NCBI GenBank assembly: GCA_037367405.1
Contig: JAZKJV010011400.1
Coordinates: 1,858,501-1,922,500, forward strand
Origin: Ottelia alismoides
Taxonomy: Eukaryota; Streptophyta; Magnoliopsida; Alismatales; Hydrocharitaceae
DNA length: 64,000 nucleotides
Direction: 5' to 3'
Below the pieces are notes generated by a model. The model was not told the origin of the DNA. It did no database searches and worked only from the letters and a program-made list of their open reading frames with translations. The first letter of the stretch is position 1. Every line of letters starts with the position of its first letter. Of the stretch, positions 7,845 to 19,040 are shown one piece after another. The position numbers and the translations under genes were made by a program.

Positions 7845-9083
7845 ATGCGGGCCATGCTGAAACCTGAACGGTCCGAAGAATTGGAATCCAGTCTCGATTC
7901 CATTCCGGACATCAGTCCAACCTCGACCTGGTGGCGCTGGACCAGGCGACTGATCGCACTGGCGCTGATCGTAGCTGCAGTAGCCACCTACAAGCAGTGG
8001 CAACCGTGGCTGGCCAAACTAGTTCCCGCAGCCCCAGCCCAGGCTGCGCGACCACCGGCTCGCCCAACCCCGGTAGCCATTGCCACTGCCAAAGCCGAGA
8101 ACATCGACCTCTATATCGATGCGTTAGGAACGGTGACCGCATTTAATACGGTGACCGTCAAGAGCCGCGTAGATGGTGAACTGAAGAAGGTGGCCTTCGC
8201 CGAAGGCCAGGCTGTCCAGCAGGGTGATTTACTGGTCGAACTAGATGCGAGGCCCTATATCGCGCTGCGTGACCAAGCCCAGGCCCAGCTGCAGCGCGAT
8301 GAAGCTCAACTGGAACTGATGCGAGTGAATCTGGAACGAGCCAGGATCTTGCGCGAGCGCGATGCCAACTCTCAGCAAGAATATGACGAGCAATTGGCCC
8401 TGTTCAAACAGGCACAATCTGTGGTCAATGTCGACAAGGCCAACCTCGAGAATGCGCAGTTGCAAGTTGATTACACGCGTATCTCCGCCCCGATCTCCGG
8501 TCGCATTGGCTTGCGTATCGTTGACTTGGGCAACATCGTCAAGGCCAACGATCCCAATGGCCTGATGGTGATCACTCAACTGCAACCGATCTCATTGGTC
8601 TTTGCGATTCCTCAAGATGATATTCATCGCGTGCAGGTTCAGCTCAACAAACTAGGACAGTTGGAGGTGGACGCCTATAATCGAGACCTGAGCACCAAAC
8701 TGGCCGAAGGCAGCCTGACAGCCATCGACAACCAGGTGGATGCCACTACGGGCACGCTCCGGCTGAAAGCGACCTTTGAGAACCAGGACAACGTCTTGTT
8801 CCCAAATCAATTCGTCAATGTGCGATTGAAGGTTGAAACTCTGGAAGGTGTGATCACGGTGCCTTCCATAGCCGTCCAGCGCGGCCCCAAAGATCGCTAT
8901 GTCTATGTCGTCAAGAAACAAGATCAAGACGCCACTGTCGAGGTGCGGCCAGTGGTTGCTGGCGCTGCCGAAGGATTGTTGACTGTTATCAAATCGGGTT
9001 TGGAAGCGGGTGAGATCGTCGTTACGGAGGGACTGGATAAGCTGCAACCAGGCGCTAAAGTTATTTTGCCGAAGTCCGAATGA
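7845..9083 (+). CDS. RND efflux periplasmic adaptor (MdtA-like)
   Basis: A membrane-fusion protein of 412 residues linking an inner-membrane RND pump to an outer-membrane channel. A single N-terminal transmembrane segment (about residues 35-47) is followed by a Pro/Ala-rich linker. Then come the first lipoyl half ([32 protein letters not shown]), a coiled-coil hairpin (about residues 140-205), the second lipoyl half ('[13 protein letters not shown]') and beta-barrel/membrane-proximal domains. The strongest similarity is to the MdtA class. The stop overlaps the next start (ATGA), so it is translationally coupled to the pump genes. A second ATG at 7854 is an equally possible start. Confidence 0.9.
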   Translation: MRAMLKPERSEELESSLDSIPDISPTSTWWRWTRRLIALALIVAAVATYKQWQPWLAKLVPAAPAQAARPPARPTPVAIATAKAENIDLYIDALGTVTAFNTVTVKSRVDGELKKVAFAEGQAVQQGDLLVELDARPYIALRDQAQAQLQRDEAQLELMRVNLERARILRERDANSQQEYDEQLALFKQAQSVVNVDKANLENAQLQVDYTRISAPISGRIGLRIVDLGNIVKANDPNGLMVITQLQPISLVFAIPQDDIHRVQVQLNKLGQLEVDAYNRDLSTKLAEGSLTAIDNQVDATTGTLRLKATFENQDNVLFPNQFVNVRLKVETLEGVITVPSIAVQRGPKDRYVYVVKKQDQDATVEVRPVVAGAAEGLLTVIKSGLEAGEIVVTEGLDKLQPGAKVILPKSE

Positions 9084-12000
9084 ATATCTCGCGGATCTTT
9101 ATCGTCAGACCAGTAGCTACCGTGCTCTTCATGGTAGCGATCGTCATTTCTGGACTGCTGGCTTATCGCAATTTGCCGATCTCCGCATTGCCTCAAGTCG
9201 ATTACCCCACGATTCAGGTTGCAACCTTTTATCCTGGCGCAGGGCCCGAGGTCATGACCTCTTCGGTCACTGCCCCGCTGGAGCGTCAGTTTGGTCAGAT
9301 CCCTGGCTTGACTCAGATGACCTCCAGCAGTTCGGATGGCTGCTCGGTGATCACTCTACGGTTCGCTTTGGAACTGGATATCGATGTGGCTGTGCAGCAA
9401 GTGCAAGCGGCCATCAATGTAGCCGGCAGCTTCTTGCCGCGCGACCTGCCCAATCCGCCGGTCTACACCAAGACCAACCCGGCTGATGCTCCCATCCTGA
9501 CGCTGGCGTTGTCCTCCAAGACCTTGCCGCTGGCCACCATTCAAGATCTGGCTGACACCCGCCTGGCACAGCGCATCTCGCAAGTCTCTGGAGTTGGTCA
9601 AGTCTCTGTCAGTGGTGGACAAAAGCCGGCAGTGCGGGTCCAGATCAATCCCAATGCGCTCTCGGCACTGGGATTGACGATGGACGATGTGCGTCTGGCC
9701 TTGGTAGCGGCCAATGTCAACCAGGCCAAAGGTAGCTTTGACGGGGCGGATCAGGCAGTTGTGCTGAGTGCCAACGACCAGATGCTGACCAGTCAAGAGT
9801 ACAAAGATCTGATCGTCACCTATCGCAATCGAGCCCCAGTCACTCTGAAAGAAGTGGCCAACGTCATCGACGATGTCGAGAACGTGCGGCAAGCCGCATG
9901 GATGAATGAAGACCCGGCGGTGCTGCTAAACATCCAACGACAACCCAATGCCAATGTCATCGAAGTGGTCGATCGCGTAAAGACACTGCTACCTCAACTG
10001 CGCGACGCTCTGCCAGCTGCGATTGATGTACAGATCCTGACCGATCGCACCACCAACATTCGAGCTTCGATCAAGGATGTGCAGTTCGAACTGGTGCTGA
10101 CAATCGGGCTGGTGGTGCTGGTGATCTTTTTGTTCTTGCGAGATCTGCGTGCGACAATCATCCCCAGCGTGGCTGTGCCTTTATCGCTGATCGGCACTTT
10201 TGGCGCTATGTATTTGCTGGGCTACAGCCTGAACAACCTGACACTGATGGCTTTGACCATTTCCACTGGCTTTGTGGTCGACGATGCGATCGTGATGATT
10301 GAGAACATCATGCGCTACATCGAAGAGGGCGACTCGCCGCTAGAGGCTTCGCTGAAAGGGTCCAAAGAGATTGCGTTCACGATTCTGTCGCTGAGCGTCT
10401 CGCTGGTGGCAGTGCTAATTCCGCTGCTGTTTATGAGCGACATTGTGGGTCGACTGTTTCGCGAGTTCGCCGTCACGCTCAGCCTGACGATCCTGGTCTC
10501 GGCCGTCGTCTCACTCACGCTGACGCCCATGATGTGTGCCAAACTGCTCAAAGCCAAACACGAGCAGCGGGCCGGCCTGATCTATCGCTGGTCCGAATGG
10601 GCCTTCGACTCAATCATCGCGGCCTATGGCACAACCCTGCGTTTTGTGCTGAAGCATCAGTTCACCACGTTGGTCGTGGCGATCGGCACGCTGGGTTTAA
10701 CCGCTTATCTGTACTTATTGATTCCCAAAGGATTTTTCCCGATCCAGGACACAGGGGTTATTCTTGGAATCAGCGAAGGACCTCAGGATGGCTCGTTTGA
10801 ATTGATGCGTGAAAAGCAAGTCGAGCTGAACAAACTGATCCTGCAAGATCCAGCCGTCGAAAGCCTCTCGAGTTTCATCGGTATCGATGGTACGAACTTG
10901 ACCATCAACAGCGGCCGCATCCAAATCAATTTGAAACCTCACGAAGAGCGGCACGAATCGGCCGTGGAAGTGATCCGGCGCATCCAATCCCAGGCCGACC
11001 AGGTCGCGGGTATTCGACTGTTTATGCAGCCGATCCAAGACCTCTCGGTCGAAACGCGAGTCAGTCGAACACAGTTTCAGTACACTTTGGAGACCCCGAA
11101 CAACGACGAGTTGGACGAGTGGACCACGCGACTGGTTAACAAACTGCAGAATCTGCCGGAGCTGCGGGATGTCGCTAGCGATCAACAATCGCGAGGCTTG
11201 CAAGCCAACGTGGTCATCGATCGCGATTCCGCCTCGCGGCTGGGCGTGACCCCGCAAATGATCGACGACGCGCTCTACAACGCATTCGGGCAGCGACAAG
11301 TGACCACCATGTTCACGCAGTTGAACCAGTACCGCGTCATCCTGGAGGTGCATCCTGACTTTCGCCAGTCGCCCAGCGATCTGGGCAAGTTGTATGTCCG
11401 CACAGGTCAAGGCCAACAGGTTACGCCATTGGCAGCGCTGACACGCATCGAAGAGCGTCCCACAGCGTTAACGATCAACCACCAAGGGCAGTTTCCGGTA
11501 TCGACGATTTCCTTCAACCTGGCCCCCGGTGTCTCGCTGGGCCAGGCAGTCAAAGCACTTGAGATAGCCCAACAAGAAGTTGGCTTGCCAGCCAGTGTCA
11601 TCGGCAGTTTTCAAGGCACTGCGGAGGCGTTTCAAAAGTCGCTGGTCAATACGCCGCTGCTGATCCTGGCCGCGATTATCACTGTGTATATCGTGCTTGG
11701 TATCCTCTACGAAAGCTTTGTGCATCCGATCACCATCCTATCGACCTTGCCTTCGGCAGGTGTAGGCGCCTTGGCTGCTTTGCTGGTTACGGGTATTGAT
11801 CTGAATGTCATTGCGCTGATTGGAATTATTCTGCTGATTGGAATCGTCAAGAAGAATGCGATCATGTTGATCGACTTTGCCCTGGATGCCCAGCGTGGGC
11901 AAGGCTTGAGTCCCAACAAAGCAATCTATCAAGCGGGACTGTTGCGGTTTCGTCCCATCATGATGACCACAATGGCGGCCCTGCTGGGTGGCGTGCCATT

Positions 12001-12190
12001 GGCCATGGGCGGAGGCGTAGGTTCAGAATTGCGCCAACCCTTAGGCATCACGATTATCGGCGGTCTGATCGTCAGTCAAATGTTGACGCTCTATACCACG
12101 CCTGTGATTTACCTGTGGTTCGAGCGCCTGCTGACACTGGGCAAGAAAGCCCAAGTGATCAAGCCTTACCCGCAGGCGGACCAACGATGA
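9080..12190 (+). CDS. RND efflux pump inner-membrane subunit (MdtB-like)
   Basis: A full-length HAE1-type RND transporter of 1036 residues driven by proton flow. It starts at the ATG that overlaps the adaptor stop. N-terminal TM1 ('[19 protein letters not shown]') is followed by a large periplasmic loop. The TM4 proton-relay motif '[13 protein letters not shown]' has the paired Asp residues. A second half has the matching topology ('GFFPIQDTG' and '[14 protein letters not shown]'). With the next gene it resembles the two-pump MdtBC system, whose subunits form mixed trimers. No outer-membrane TolC-type gene is adjacent. Confidence 0.93.
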   Translation: MNISRIFIVRPVATVLFMVAIVISGLLAYRNLPISALPQVDYPTIQVATFYPGAGPEVMTSSVTAPLERQFGQIPGLTQMTSSSSDGCSVITLRFALELDIDVAVQQVQAAINVAGSFLPRDLPNPPVYTKTNPADAPILTLALSSKTLPLATIQDLADTRLAQRISQVSGVGQVSVSGGQKPAVRVQINPNALSALGLTMDDVRLALVAANVNQAKGSFDGADQAVVLSANDQMLTSQEYKDLIVTYRNRAPVTLKEVANVIDDVENVRQAAWMNEDPAVLLNIQRQPNANVIEVVDRVKTLLPQLRDALPAAIDVQILTDRTTNIRASIKDVQFELVLTIGLVVLVIFLFLRDLRATIIPSVAVPLSLIGTFGAMYLLGYSLNNLTLMALTISTGFVVDDAIVMIENIMRYIEEGDSPLEASLKGSKEIAFTILSLSVSLVAVLIPLLFMSDIVGRLFREFAVTLSLTILVSAVVSLTLTPMMCAKLLKAKHEQRAGLIYRWSEWAFDSIIAAYGTTLRFVLKHQFTTLVVAIGTLGLTAYLYLLIPKGFFPIQDTGVILGISEGPQDGSFELMREKQVELNKLILQDPAVESLSSFIGIDGTNLTINSGRIQINLKPHEERHESAVEVIRRIQSQADQVAGIRLFMQPIQDLSVETRVSRTQFQYTLETPNNDELDEWTTRLVNKLQNLPELRDVASDQQSRGLQANVVIDRDSASRLGVTPQMIDDALYNAFGQRQVTTMFTQLNQYRVILEVHPDFRQSPSDLGKLYVRTGQGQQVTPLAALTRIEERPTALTINHQGQFPVSTISFNLAPGVSLGQAVKALEIAQQEVGLPASVIGSFQGTAEAFQKSLVNTPLLILAAIITVYIVLGILYESFVHPITILSTLPSAGVGALAALLVTGIDLNVIALIGIILLIGIVKKNAIMLIDFALDAQRGQGLSPNKAIYQAGLLRFRPIMMTTMAALLGGVPLAMGGGVGSELRQPLGITIIGGLIVSQMLTLYTTPVIYLWFERLLTLGKKAQVIKPYPQADQR

Positions 12191-15100
12191 ACAGCATATC
12201 GGCTCCCTTCATCCGTCGGCCCGTAGCTACGACGCTCATGACGATCGCGGTGACACTGGCCGGCATGTTGGCTTACAACATTCTCCCGGTGGCTCCGCTG
12301 CCGCAGGTCGAGTTCCCCACGATCTCGGTTAGCGCTAACTTGCCGGGCGCTAGTCCCGAGACGATGGCCACTTCCGTAGCGACTCCACTAGAACGCATGT
12401 TCAGTCGCATCGCTGGTGTGACCGAGATGACCTCCACCAGTTCGCTGGGATCGACTTCGATAACGCTGCAGTTCGAGCTCAACCGGGACGTCAATGCGGC
12501 CGCTCGCGACGTGCAAGCTGCCATCAATGCCGCTCGCAGCCAGCTACCTGCCAACCTGCCCAACAACCCATCGTATCGCAAAGTGAATCCATCCGATTCA
12601 CCGATCATGATGCTTTCGCTGACATCCGACTTGTACACCAAGCAGCAGATGTACGACTATGCCTCGACGATTCTGCAGCAGAAGCTGGCGCAAGTTCGCG
12701 GGGTAGGGCAGGTATTCATCGGAGGTGGCGCCAATCCTGCAGTCCGGGTCGACCTTAATCCAACCATCTTGAACCAACTGAAGATCAGTCTGGAAGATGT
12801 GCGGGCAGCGCTGGGCAACGCCAATGCCAATCGCCCCAAAGGCCAGGTCTCCGATGAGCGCCGCACCTGGTATATCTCCGCAACCGACCAGCTATTCACC
12901 GCCGAGCAGTACAAGCCGCTGGTGATTACCTATCGCAACGGTTCCCCCGTGCGCTTGATGGATGTCGCCGAGGTAACCGATTCCGTTGAAGACATTCGCA
13001 CCTTTGGTATCGCCAATGGCAAACCCGCAGTCAATGTGCTGATGTTCCGTCAGCCGGATGCAAACATGATCGCTACCGTCGATCGCATCTATGCGCTCTT
13101 GCCGCAACTGGATGCGCAGATACCGGCCGAGATCGATCTGCAAGTGGCCATGGATCGCACGGGCACGATTCGAGCTTCCTTGCATGACGTACAGTTCACC
13201 CTGGTGCTCAGCGTCATCCTGGTGATCCTGGTCGTGTATGTATTTTTGCGAGACTTGCGCGCTACCTTTATTCCCAGCGTGTCTGTGCCCGTGTCGCTGA
13301 TCGGCACCTTCGGTGTCATGTATTTGCTGGGCTATAGCTTGGACAATCTCTCGCTGATGGCGCTGACCATTGCGACTGGTTTTGTGGTGGATGATGCGAT
13401 CGTGGTAACCGAGAACATCAGTCGTCACATCGAGCGCGGACTCTCTCCGGTCGAAGCCGCCTTGCTGGGCTCGCGCGAGATTGGCTTTACGGTGTTATCG
13501 ATCAGTGTATCGTTAGTAGCCGTGTTCATTCCGATTCTGTTGATGGGTGGTGTGGTCGGCATGTTGTTTCGCGAATTTGCGATCGTGCTCACCTCAGCCA
13601 TCGGCATCTCGTTGGTGATCTCGCTGGTAACGACGCCGATGTTGTGCGCTGTCCTGCTGAAACCACACAGCCAGCAGCCCAAGCGGCGCGATAGCTGGTG
13701 GGGCTGGACGTTGGATGGTGTGCAAGCCTTTTATGGCTGGTCGCTGCGCTGGGTACTACGGCACCCGGTGCTAACGATGATGGTCAACTTGAGCACGATT
13801 GGACTGACAGTCTATTTGTACTTGCTGGTGCCCAAAGGCTTCTTTCCGCAACAAGATACCGGCCGCTTGATGGGTAACGTCCTGGCCGATCAGAGCACTT
13901 CCTTTCAATCGATCACGGAAACGACCAGGCAGTATGCCGAGTTACTCAGAGACGATCCAGCCGTCGTACGCGTAGTGGCCTTTGCAGGCGGTGGAGGCGG
14001 CGGTGGTCCCAGCAGTTCAAACTCCGCACGCATGTTTGTGACACTCAAGTCACCCGATGAGCGTAAAGAGACGGCTGACCAGGTAATCGCACGCCTGCGA
14101 GCCAAGACCAGTTCCATCGCAGGCGCGAGCCTCTTTCTGCAGGCAACACAAGACCTGCGGATCGGTGGCCGCTCCAGTAGCTCCCAGTATCAATACACGC
14201 TGCGCGGCAGCAATCTGCAGGAACTGAATGAGTGGGCATCGAAGCTGGCAGTCGCCTTGCGCAAAGTTCCCGGCATGGCTGACGTGAACTCGGATCAGCA
14301 GAACAAAGGCCTGCAAGCGCGTTTGACGGTCGACCGCGACACCGCCGCGCGATTGGGGATCTCATTTCTGACTATCGATAACACGCTGTACGATGCCTTC
14401 GGCCAGCGGCCGGTTTCTACCATGTATCGATCCCAGAACCAATATCGCGTTGTCATGCAACTCGATTCCGAGTTCAACCAAGGCCCGGATGCCTTGAAGT
14501 TCATCAACCTGCAAACGGCCGCTGGGGCCAACATGCCGCTGACCGATATGTATCGCTACGAACTGCGCAACACCTCGCTCTCGGTATCGCACTCGGGCCT
14601 CTTTCCATCGGTGACGATTTCCTTCAACCTGACGCCAGGCACTTCGCTCAGCGATATTGTGCCCCTGGTTCAGGACACCGTGCGTTCGATGGGCATGCCA
14701 CAAAACATCCAGGGTCAGTTCCAAGGCACCGCCCAGGCGTTTCAAGATTCGCTGAAGACCCAACCAATGCTGATCCTGGCGGCGATCATAGCAGTCTATA
14801 TCGTGCTGGGGATCTTGTATGAGAGCTACATTCATCCGCTGACGATCTTGTCGACGTTGCCTTCGGCCGGCGTGGGAGCGTTTTTGGCTTTGATCATCTG
14901 CCGATCCGAGTTCAACGTAGTGGCCTTGATCGGTATTCTACTGTTGGTTGGTATCGTCAAGAAAAACGCGATCATGATGATCGATTTTGCGATCGAAGCG
15001 GAAAGGGCTCATGGCTGGACTGCGCAGCGAGCCATCTACGAAGCCTGCCTGCTGCGTTTCCGCCCGATCATGATGACCACCTTCGCTGCCTTGTTAGGTG

Positions 15101-15279
15101 GCCTGCCCCTGGCGATCGGCATGGGCGTCGGCTCCGAACTGCGACAACCTCTGGGCATCACCATCGTCGGCGGCCTGATCTTCAGCCAAATGCTAACGCT
15201 CTACACCACCCCGGTGATCTATGTCTATCTGGATCGATTGAGAGGCAAGGGGGAGGGAAGGGGGAAGTTTGAAGTTTGA
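12187..15279 (+). CDS. RND efflux pump inner-membrane subunit (MdtC-like)
   Basis: The second pump of the operon, 1030 residues, begins at the ATG at 12187, which overlaps the preceding TGA as ATGA. A longer in-frame reading to 12115 lies inside the previous gene and is rejected. TM4 has '[13 protein letters not shown]', and the C-terminal half has 'GFFPQQDTG' and '[14 protein letters not shown]'. A run of eight Gly residues ('[10 protein letters not shown]', about residues 598-605) lies in the second periplasmic loop. The last residues (GKFEV) are encoded by the first heptads of a 'gaagttt' array that continues past the stop, so the C-terminus may have been remodelled by repeat expansion. 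Confidence 0.92.
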   Translation: MNSISAPFIRRPVATTLMTIAVTLAGMLAYNILPVAPLPQVEFPTISVSANLPGASPETMATSVATPLERMFSRIAGVTEMTSTSSLGSTSITLQFELNRDVNAAARDVQAAINAARSQLPANLPNNPSYRKVNPSDSPIMMLSLTSDLYTKQQMYDYASTILQQKLAQVRGVGQVFIGGGANPAVRVDLNPTILNQLKISLEDVRAALGNANANRPKGQVSDERRTWYISATDQLFTAEQYKPLVITYRNGSPVRLMDVAEVTDSVEDIRTFGIANGKPAVNVLMFRQPDANMIATVDRIYALLPQLDAQIPAEIDLQVAMDRTGTIRASLHDVQFTLVLSVILVILVVYVFLRDLRATFIPSVSVPVSLIGTFGVMYLLGYSLDNLSLMALTIATGFVVDDAIVVTENISRHIERGLSPVEAALLGSREIGFTVLSISVSLVAVFIPILLMGGVVGMLFREFAIVLTSAIGISLVISLVTTPMLCAVLLKPHSQQPKRRDSWWGWTLDGVQAFYGWSLRWVLRHPVLTMMVNLSTIGLTVYLYLLVPKGFFPQQDTGRLMGNVLADQSTSFQSITETTRQYAELLRDDPAVVRVVAFAGGGGGGGPSSSNSARMFVTLKSPDERKETADQVIARLRAKTSSIAGASLFLQATQDLRIGGRSSSSQYQYTLRGSNLQELNEWASKLAVALRKVPGMADVNSDQQNKGLQARLTVDRDTAARLGISFLTIDNTLYDAFGQRPVSTMYRSQNQYRVVMQLDSEFNQGPDALKFINLQTAAGANMPLTDMYRYELRNTSLSVSHSGLFPSVTISFNLTPGTSLSDIVPLVQDTVRSMGMPQNIQGQFQGTAQAFQDSLKTQPMLILAAIIAVYIVLGILYESYIHPLTILSTLPSAGVGAFLALIICRSEFNVVALIGILLLVGIVKKNAIMMIDFAIEAERAHGWTAQRAIYEACLLRFRPIMMTTFAALLGGLPLAIGMGVGSELRQPLGITIVGGLIFSQMLTLYTTPVIYVYLDRLRGKGEGRGKFEV

Positions 15280-15326
15280 AGTTTGAAGTTTGAAATCTCA
15301 AATCTCAAATTTCAAATTTCAGATCT
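15264..15326. repeat. Heptad repeat array (GAAGTTT)4 and (CAAATCT/CAAATTT)
   Basis: Four perfect GAAGTTT units (15264-15291) are followed by GAAATCT, CAAATCT, CAAATTT, CAAATTT and CAGATCT (15292-15326). The array overlaps the last codons of the MdtC-like gene and shares its heptads with the array at 25665. Confidence 0.8.
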
Positions 15327-15344
15327 CAGTTTTCTAAATTCAAA

Positions 15345-16748
15345 TCACGCTCTCACGGGGATTACTTTACCGGCGCAGATTTTGTGGGGGCGCATTTCTC
15401 GGTCGTGCAGGGTGGTGTCGATCGGTATGCCGAGGGCGTCGACGATCGTGGTGGCAAAGTCTTGCGGGCTGACCGGATCGCTAGCAGGATAGGCTGCTCG
15501 CGCGTCGCTGGCACCATAGACGGCGCCTTGGGCAAAGCCACCGCCGGCCAGGATGCCGCTGTAGCAAAATGGCCAGTGTTCGCGCCCTGCGTTATTGGCG
15601 GTAATCTGGGGACGTCTACCGAACTCGCCAACCCAAGCCACAATCGTTTCATCAAACATGCCTCGCTGTTGCAGGTCTTCCAGCAAAGCTGACAAGGCCA
15701 TATCGGCCGGCGGGATCAAGTCGTTCTTCAAGCGATTGAAGTTATCGCCGTGTGTATCCCAGAACGAACGACCATCGTTGTGCCAATTGACGGCCACCAA
15801 TGGTACACCTTGTTCCACCAACCGCCTGGCCATCAATACACACTGGCCATGCACATTGCGGCCATAGCGCTCGCGCGTGGCATCGCTCTCTTGAGACAGA
15901 TCAAAGGCTTGCCGCACTTTATTGGAAGCTACCAACTGCAGCGCACTGGAGCGATGATCGTGATAAGAGTTGGCAATCTGCGAGCGTTCAAAATTGACTC
16001 GCTGGTTGTCCAGCAATCGCAGCAGCTCAACCCTCGAGGCAAGGCGATCCAGCGTAATATCGGCCGGCAGCCCGAAACCGGTTGGTTTCCACTGCGGATC
16101 ATTCAAGTCTCCGGTCAACAGCAGCCCATCATAGGCCGACCCCAACCAGCCACCATGTTGACCCGGTGCTTCGCCACCCGGAGCGGCCGGATGATAGGCT
16201 TTCCACGGCATGGTTACAAACGAGGGCAGCCCGTTGGTCTGTGGTCGCAATTTGGCCATGAGCGCCCCCAGGTGTGGCGAGTCTTTCGAGCTGGGGGGAA
16301 CATCGTCACTCTTGATGACTGGGGCCAACTGGCCAGTGACCGTGGCATGACCGCTGGACAAATGCGCCGGATCGTTGTGGCACAGCGAGCGAATGATGGT
16401 CAGCTTGTCCGTTAACTGCGCCAAACGACTAAAGTGTTCGCAAATCTGCAAACCGGGGACCTTGGTGGCAATCGGCTTGAACTCGCCGCGAATCTCAACC
16501 GGGGCATCGGGCTTGGGATCGAGCGTATCCAACTGGCTGGGACCACCCCACATGAACAAGAAGATACAAGCCTTGGCCCGCGGCCGCTGGGTCGTGTCCG
16601 CGGCCAACGCCGACAGCATGTTTAGCTGCGACACCCCCAGGCCCAAGGCAGAAATGGATCCAATTTGAAGTAGTTGCCGACGCGACAGGCTTTTCAGATC
16701 GCGAAACTCGCGGCATCCATCGGCTCGATCGAAACGTGGTGTGCGCAT
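15345..16748 (-). CDS. DUF1501 family exported protein
   Basis: A 467-residue protein of a family greatly expanded in planctomycetes and related to sulfatase/alkaline-phosphatase-like folds. A twin-arginine-type signal lies near the N-terminus (SRRQLLQIG, about residues 22-30, followed by a hydrophobic stretch ending ALAA). Family landmarks include 'CIFLFMWGGPSQLDTLDPKP', 'IIRSLCHNDPAHLSSGHATVTG', 'DETIVAWVGEFGRRPQ' and 'GREHWPFCYSGILAGGG'. The biochemical role is not established; these genes often accompany DUF1549/DUF1553 cytochrome proteins, which are absent here. It is divergent from the DUF3472 gene at 16874. Confidence 0.88.
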   Translation of the reverse strand: MRTPRFDRADGCREFRDLKSLSRRQLLQIGSISALGLGVSQLNMLSALAADTTQRPRAKACIFLFMWGGPSQLDTLDPKPDAPVEIRGEFKPIATKVPGLQICEHFSRLAQLTDKLTIIRSLCHNDPAHLSSGHATVTGQLAPVIKSDDVPPSSKDSPHLGALMAKLRPQTNGLPSFVTMPWKAYHPAAPGGEAPGQHGGWLGSAYDGLLLTGDLNDPQWKPTGFGLPADITLDRLASRVELLRLLDNQRVNFERSQIANSYHDHRSSALQLVASNKVRQAFDLSQESDATRERYGRNVHGQCVLMARRLVEQGVPLVAVNWHNDGRSFWDTHGDNFNRLKNDLIPPADMALSALLEDLQQRGMFDETIVAWVGEFGRRPQITANNAGREHWPFCYSGILAGGGFAQGAVYGASDARAAYPASDPVSPQDFATTIVDALGIPIDTTLHDREMRPHKICAGKVIPVRA

Positions 16749-16869
16749 GGGCAGCCCAAGACGGTGGGTACAAATTCAGGTAGGAATGAGGTCAGGTGGG
16801 ACCTCTATTGTAACTGGATCGGGCGCGCCCGTGGAGTTGGCTGGGCATAACCCCGTGCCCGCGGCTGAT

Positions 16870-16875
16870 TATAAT
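16870..16875 (+). promoter_or_regulatory. Candidate -10 (TATAAT) overlapping the gene start
   Basis: TATAAT is placed so that transcription would begin at about the ATG at 16883. If used, it would give a nearly leaderless mRNA and argue for the second ATG as the start. No strong -35 was found. Confidence 0.3.
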
Positions 16876-18133
16876 GCGATGCATGAAAACACTCACTGCT
16901 TTATTGATCGTGCTTGGCATCCCACTGGCCTGCGCAGCCGAACTGCGGGTGCCCGCCTTTACCGCTTATATTCAGCCCGATTGCTACGGCGCCAGAGTAT
17001 CGGAGCCTGAGGGGATCACGCACTGGAGTGACTCGGCCGACACCATCAGTTGGTATGGCAAGTTTGCTCACACTGGCCAGTTCTCTGCCCGAGTCGAGGC
17101 CAGCGCCAACTGCCCGGACAAACTACGATTCCAACTGACCGTCGGCCAGCAACAGCGTTATGCGGTTTTGCTGCCGGGCGAAACATCGCTCGAGTTTGGC
17201 AACTTGAGCATTGCCACAGCCGGGCATCATCAAATCGTGCTCAGGGTGCTGGACGATTTGAAGACTTGTACCGTAGATGTAGCGGCCCTGGTCCTGGATG
17301 GTCCAGCAACCCAGGACGTTCACTTCAACATGAAAGAACGTCGCAATGCAGCCTCCGTGCATTTGATGTATCCCGTTCCCAAAGATGTCCAGGTCGAAGC
17401 CTTTGCTTGCGAGGTCACAGCGGTCGAAGATCCATATCACACTTTCTATATGGCCTGCGGCTGGCATCGTGGCTACTTCGGGATGCAGGTCAACAGTCCT
17501 TCCGAGCGCCGCATCATTTTCAGTGTCTGGGACAGTGGCGATGAAGAGATCAGTCGCGACAAAGTCGAAGATGAGAATCGAGTCAAACTGATCAGCAAAG
17601 GCGATGGTGTTTACACGGGCGACTTTGGTAATGAAGGCACTGGTGGCCACAGCCACTTGAAGGTCCAGTGGAAGACAGGCGAGCCGCAGCGATTTGTAGT
17701 TACAGCCGCTCCAGTGGACGAAACCTTTACGATCTACTCGGGCTACTGGTATGTCAACGCTGAACAGAAGTGGATGTTGATCTCCTCCTGGAAAGCTCCG
17801 AAAGAAGGCGGATATTTACGCGGCCTGCACAGTTTCAGCGAGAACTTTGGTGGTGAAACCGGGCAGCTTCGTCGCCAGGCCCTCTATGGCAAACAGTTCA
17901 TTCGCGATCCCCAAGGCACATGGCAAGAACTAACCACCGCGAAGTTCAGCCATGACCCCACCGGCAAGTCGGATCGACTCGATCGGTCTATGGGCATCGA
18001 CGCAGGCCAATTCTATCTCAGCCATGGCGGATTCCTGGACGAGTTTACCGAGTATGGTCACGCCTTCTCACGTCCAGCATCCAAGAGCGTGCCGGACTTT
18101 TCTCTGAAATCGCTGCCAGAGGTCAAGCCATGA
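16874..18133 (+). CDS. Secreted protein with DUF5077 and DUF3472 domains
   Basis: A 419-residue protein with an N-terminal signal peptide ending about CAA-EL. The ATG at 16883 (MKTLTALLIVLG) gives the cleaner signal and may be the true start. Residues about 25-130 match the DUF5077 type of beta-sandwich ('ITHWSDSADTISWYGKFAHTG'), and about 165-360 match DUF3472 ('HTFYMACGWHRGYFGMQVNS', 'YTGDFGNEGTGGHSHLKVQW', 'GYLRGLHSFSENF'). The pair is common in secreted proteins of Bacteroidetes and planctomycetes and may bind carbohydrate. The function is unknown. The stop overlaps the next start (ATGA), so it is probably co-expressed with the metallopeptidase-like protein. Confidence 0.8.
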   Translation: MRCMKTLTALLIVLGIPLACAAELRVPAFTAYIQPDCYGARVSEPEGITHWSDSADTISWYGKFAHTGQFSARVEASANCPDKLRFQLTVGQQQRYAVLLPGETSLEFGNLSIATAGHHQIVLRVLDDLKTCTVDVAALVLDGPATQDVHFNMKERRNAASVHLMYPVPKDVQVEAFACEVTAVEDPYHTFYMACGWHRGYFGMQVNSPSERRIIFSVWDSGDEEISRDKVEDENRVKLISKGDGVYTGDFGNEGTGGHSHLKVQWKTGEPQRFVVTAAPVDETFTIYSGYWYVNAEQKWMLISSWKAPKEGGYLRGLHSFSENFGGETGQLRRQALYGKQFIRDPQGTWQELTTAKFSHDPTGKSDRLDRSMGIDAGQFYLSHGGFLDEFTEYGHAFSRPASKSVPDFSLKSLPEVKP

Positions 18134-18834
18134 TCAATCAGTTATGCGTGGCTGTGGTGTTGAGCTGGCTGTGCTTGCAACCGGCAAAAGAAGTTCCCAG
18201 CTATGAAACACGCCAGGTCGAAGGCTGGACTCTGCACATCGATCAACGATTGCTGCGCGATCATCCTCAGCCGACGGACAAGGCGGTCCAGTTGCTGGCA
18301 AAGCAACTCGAAGAGATCGTCCGCGTGGTTCCGTCCGGGGCGGTGGCGAAACTTCGTCAGGTGCCGCTGTATTTCTCACCTACGTATCCAGGGGTGCAAG
18401 AGCGAGCCGAATATCATCCAGGCGAAGGCTGGCTACGCGATAATGGTCGCAACGTGGCCATGGTGAAATCGGTGGAGTTCAGCAACATCTTGATCTTCGA
18501 ACAAGAGACGCGCCGCATGCCCAACTTTGCCTTGCATGAGTTGGCGCACGCCTACCATGATCGCGTGCTCAAAGATGGATTTGCTAACAAACTGGTTGAG
18601 GATGCTTATCAGCGAGCCAAAGCGGGTGGCAAGTACGAACGCGTCGAACGCCAGGATGCTGATGGTAACAAACAGCAGGATCGGGCTTACGCCTTGGTTA
18701 ATCCACAAGAGTACTTTGCGGAAACCACCGAAGCCTACTTCTCCCACAATGATTTCTATCCTTACAACCGCCAGCAGTTGCAAGCGCACGACCCTGTCGC
18801 TTTGGAAATGCTCAAGCAGTTATGGGGCCAATAA
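18130..18834 (+). CDS. Secreted HExxH metallopeptidase-like protein
   Basis: A 234-residue protein with an apparent signal peptide (MINQLCVAVVLSWLCLQPA). The zinc-binding motif 'FALHELAHAYHD' (about residues 136-147) is HExxH followed by a further His. Downstream 'NPQEYFAETTEAYFS' offers Glu residues as a third ligand, as in gluzincin-type peptidases of the anthrax-lethal-factor-like fold group. The fold assignment is inference. It is translationally coupled (ATGA) to the DUF3472 protein, suggesting that the two act on the same extracellular substrate. Confidence 0.7.
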   Translation: MINQLCVAVVLSWLCLQPAKEVPSYETRQVEGWTLHIDQRLLRDHPQPTDKAVQLLAKQLEEIVRVVPSGAVAKLRQVPLYFSPTYPGVQERAEYHPGEGWLRDNGRNVAMVKSVEFSNILIFEQETRRMPNFALHELAHAYHDRVLKDGFANKLVEDAYQRAKAGGKYERVERQDADGNKQQDRAYALVNPQEYFAETTEAYFSHNDFYPYNRQQLQAHDPVALEMLKQLWGQ

Positions 18835-18848
18835 GCCAACCAACCAGG

Positions 18849-18983
18849 CTAAGGCACTGCAAAACAATAAACTACCGAACTCCTAATCGGACAGCGCCAC
18901 TTGGCAAGCTGGGTAGCCACCATCGCCAGACGGTGGACGCGAAAGTTAACGTTCTCCACCGCTTGGCAGCGGTGGCTACGAAG
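18849..18983. repeat. Dispersed hairpin repeat, copy B
   Basis: It begins 'ctaaggcactgcaaaacaat', then 'cctaatcggacagcgcc' and the shared core through 'ggtggctacgaag'. The outer arms GTAGCCACC / GGTGGCTAC and inner CGGTGGA / TCCACCG form one long hairpin around the loop 'cgcgaaagttaacg'. It fills most of the gap between the metallopeptidase and the M61 gene. Confidence 0.8.
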
Positions 18984-19040
18984 CACTTGAGCATCACCTG
19001 TCCTTCAACTTGAACATCCTTCCAAAGAGCTGAGTGTGCC

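Noticed and set aside
10715..11416. Long minus-strand open frame (233 codons) inside the first RND pump
   Set aside because: It is antisense to a clear full-length transporter, has no recognisable family and is typical of high-GC frame shadowing. The same holds for 12892-13428 and 14362-14835.
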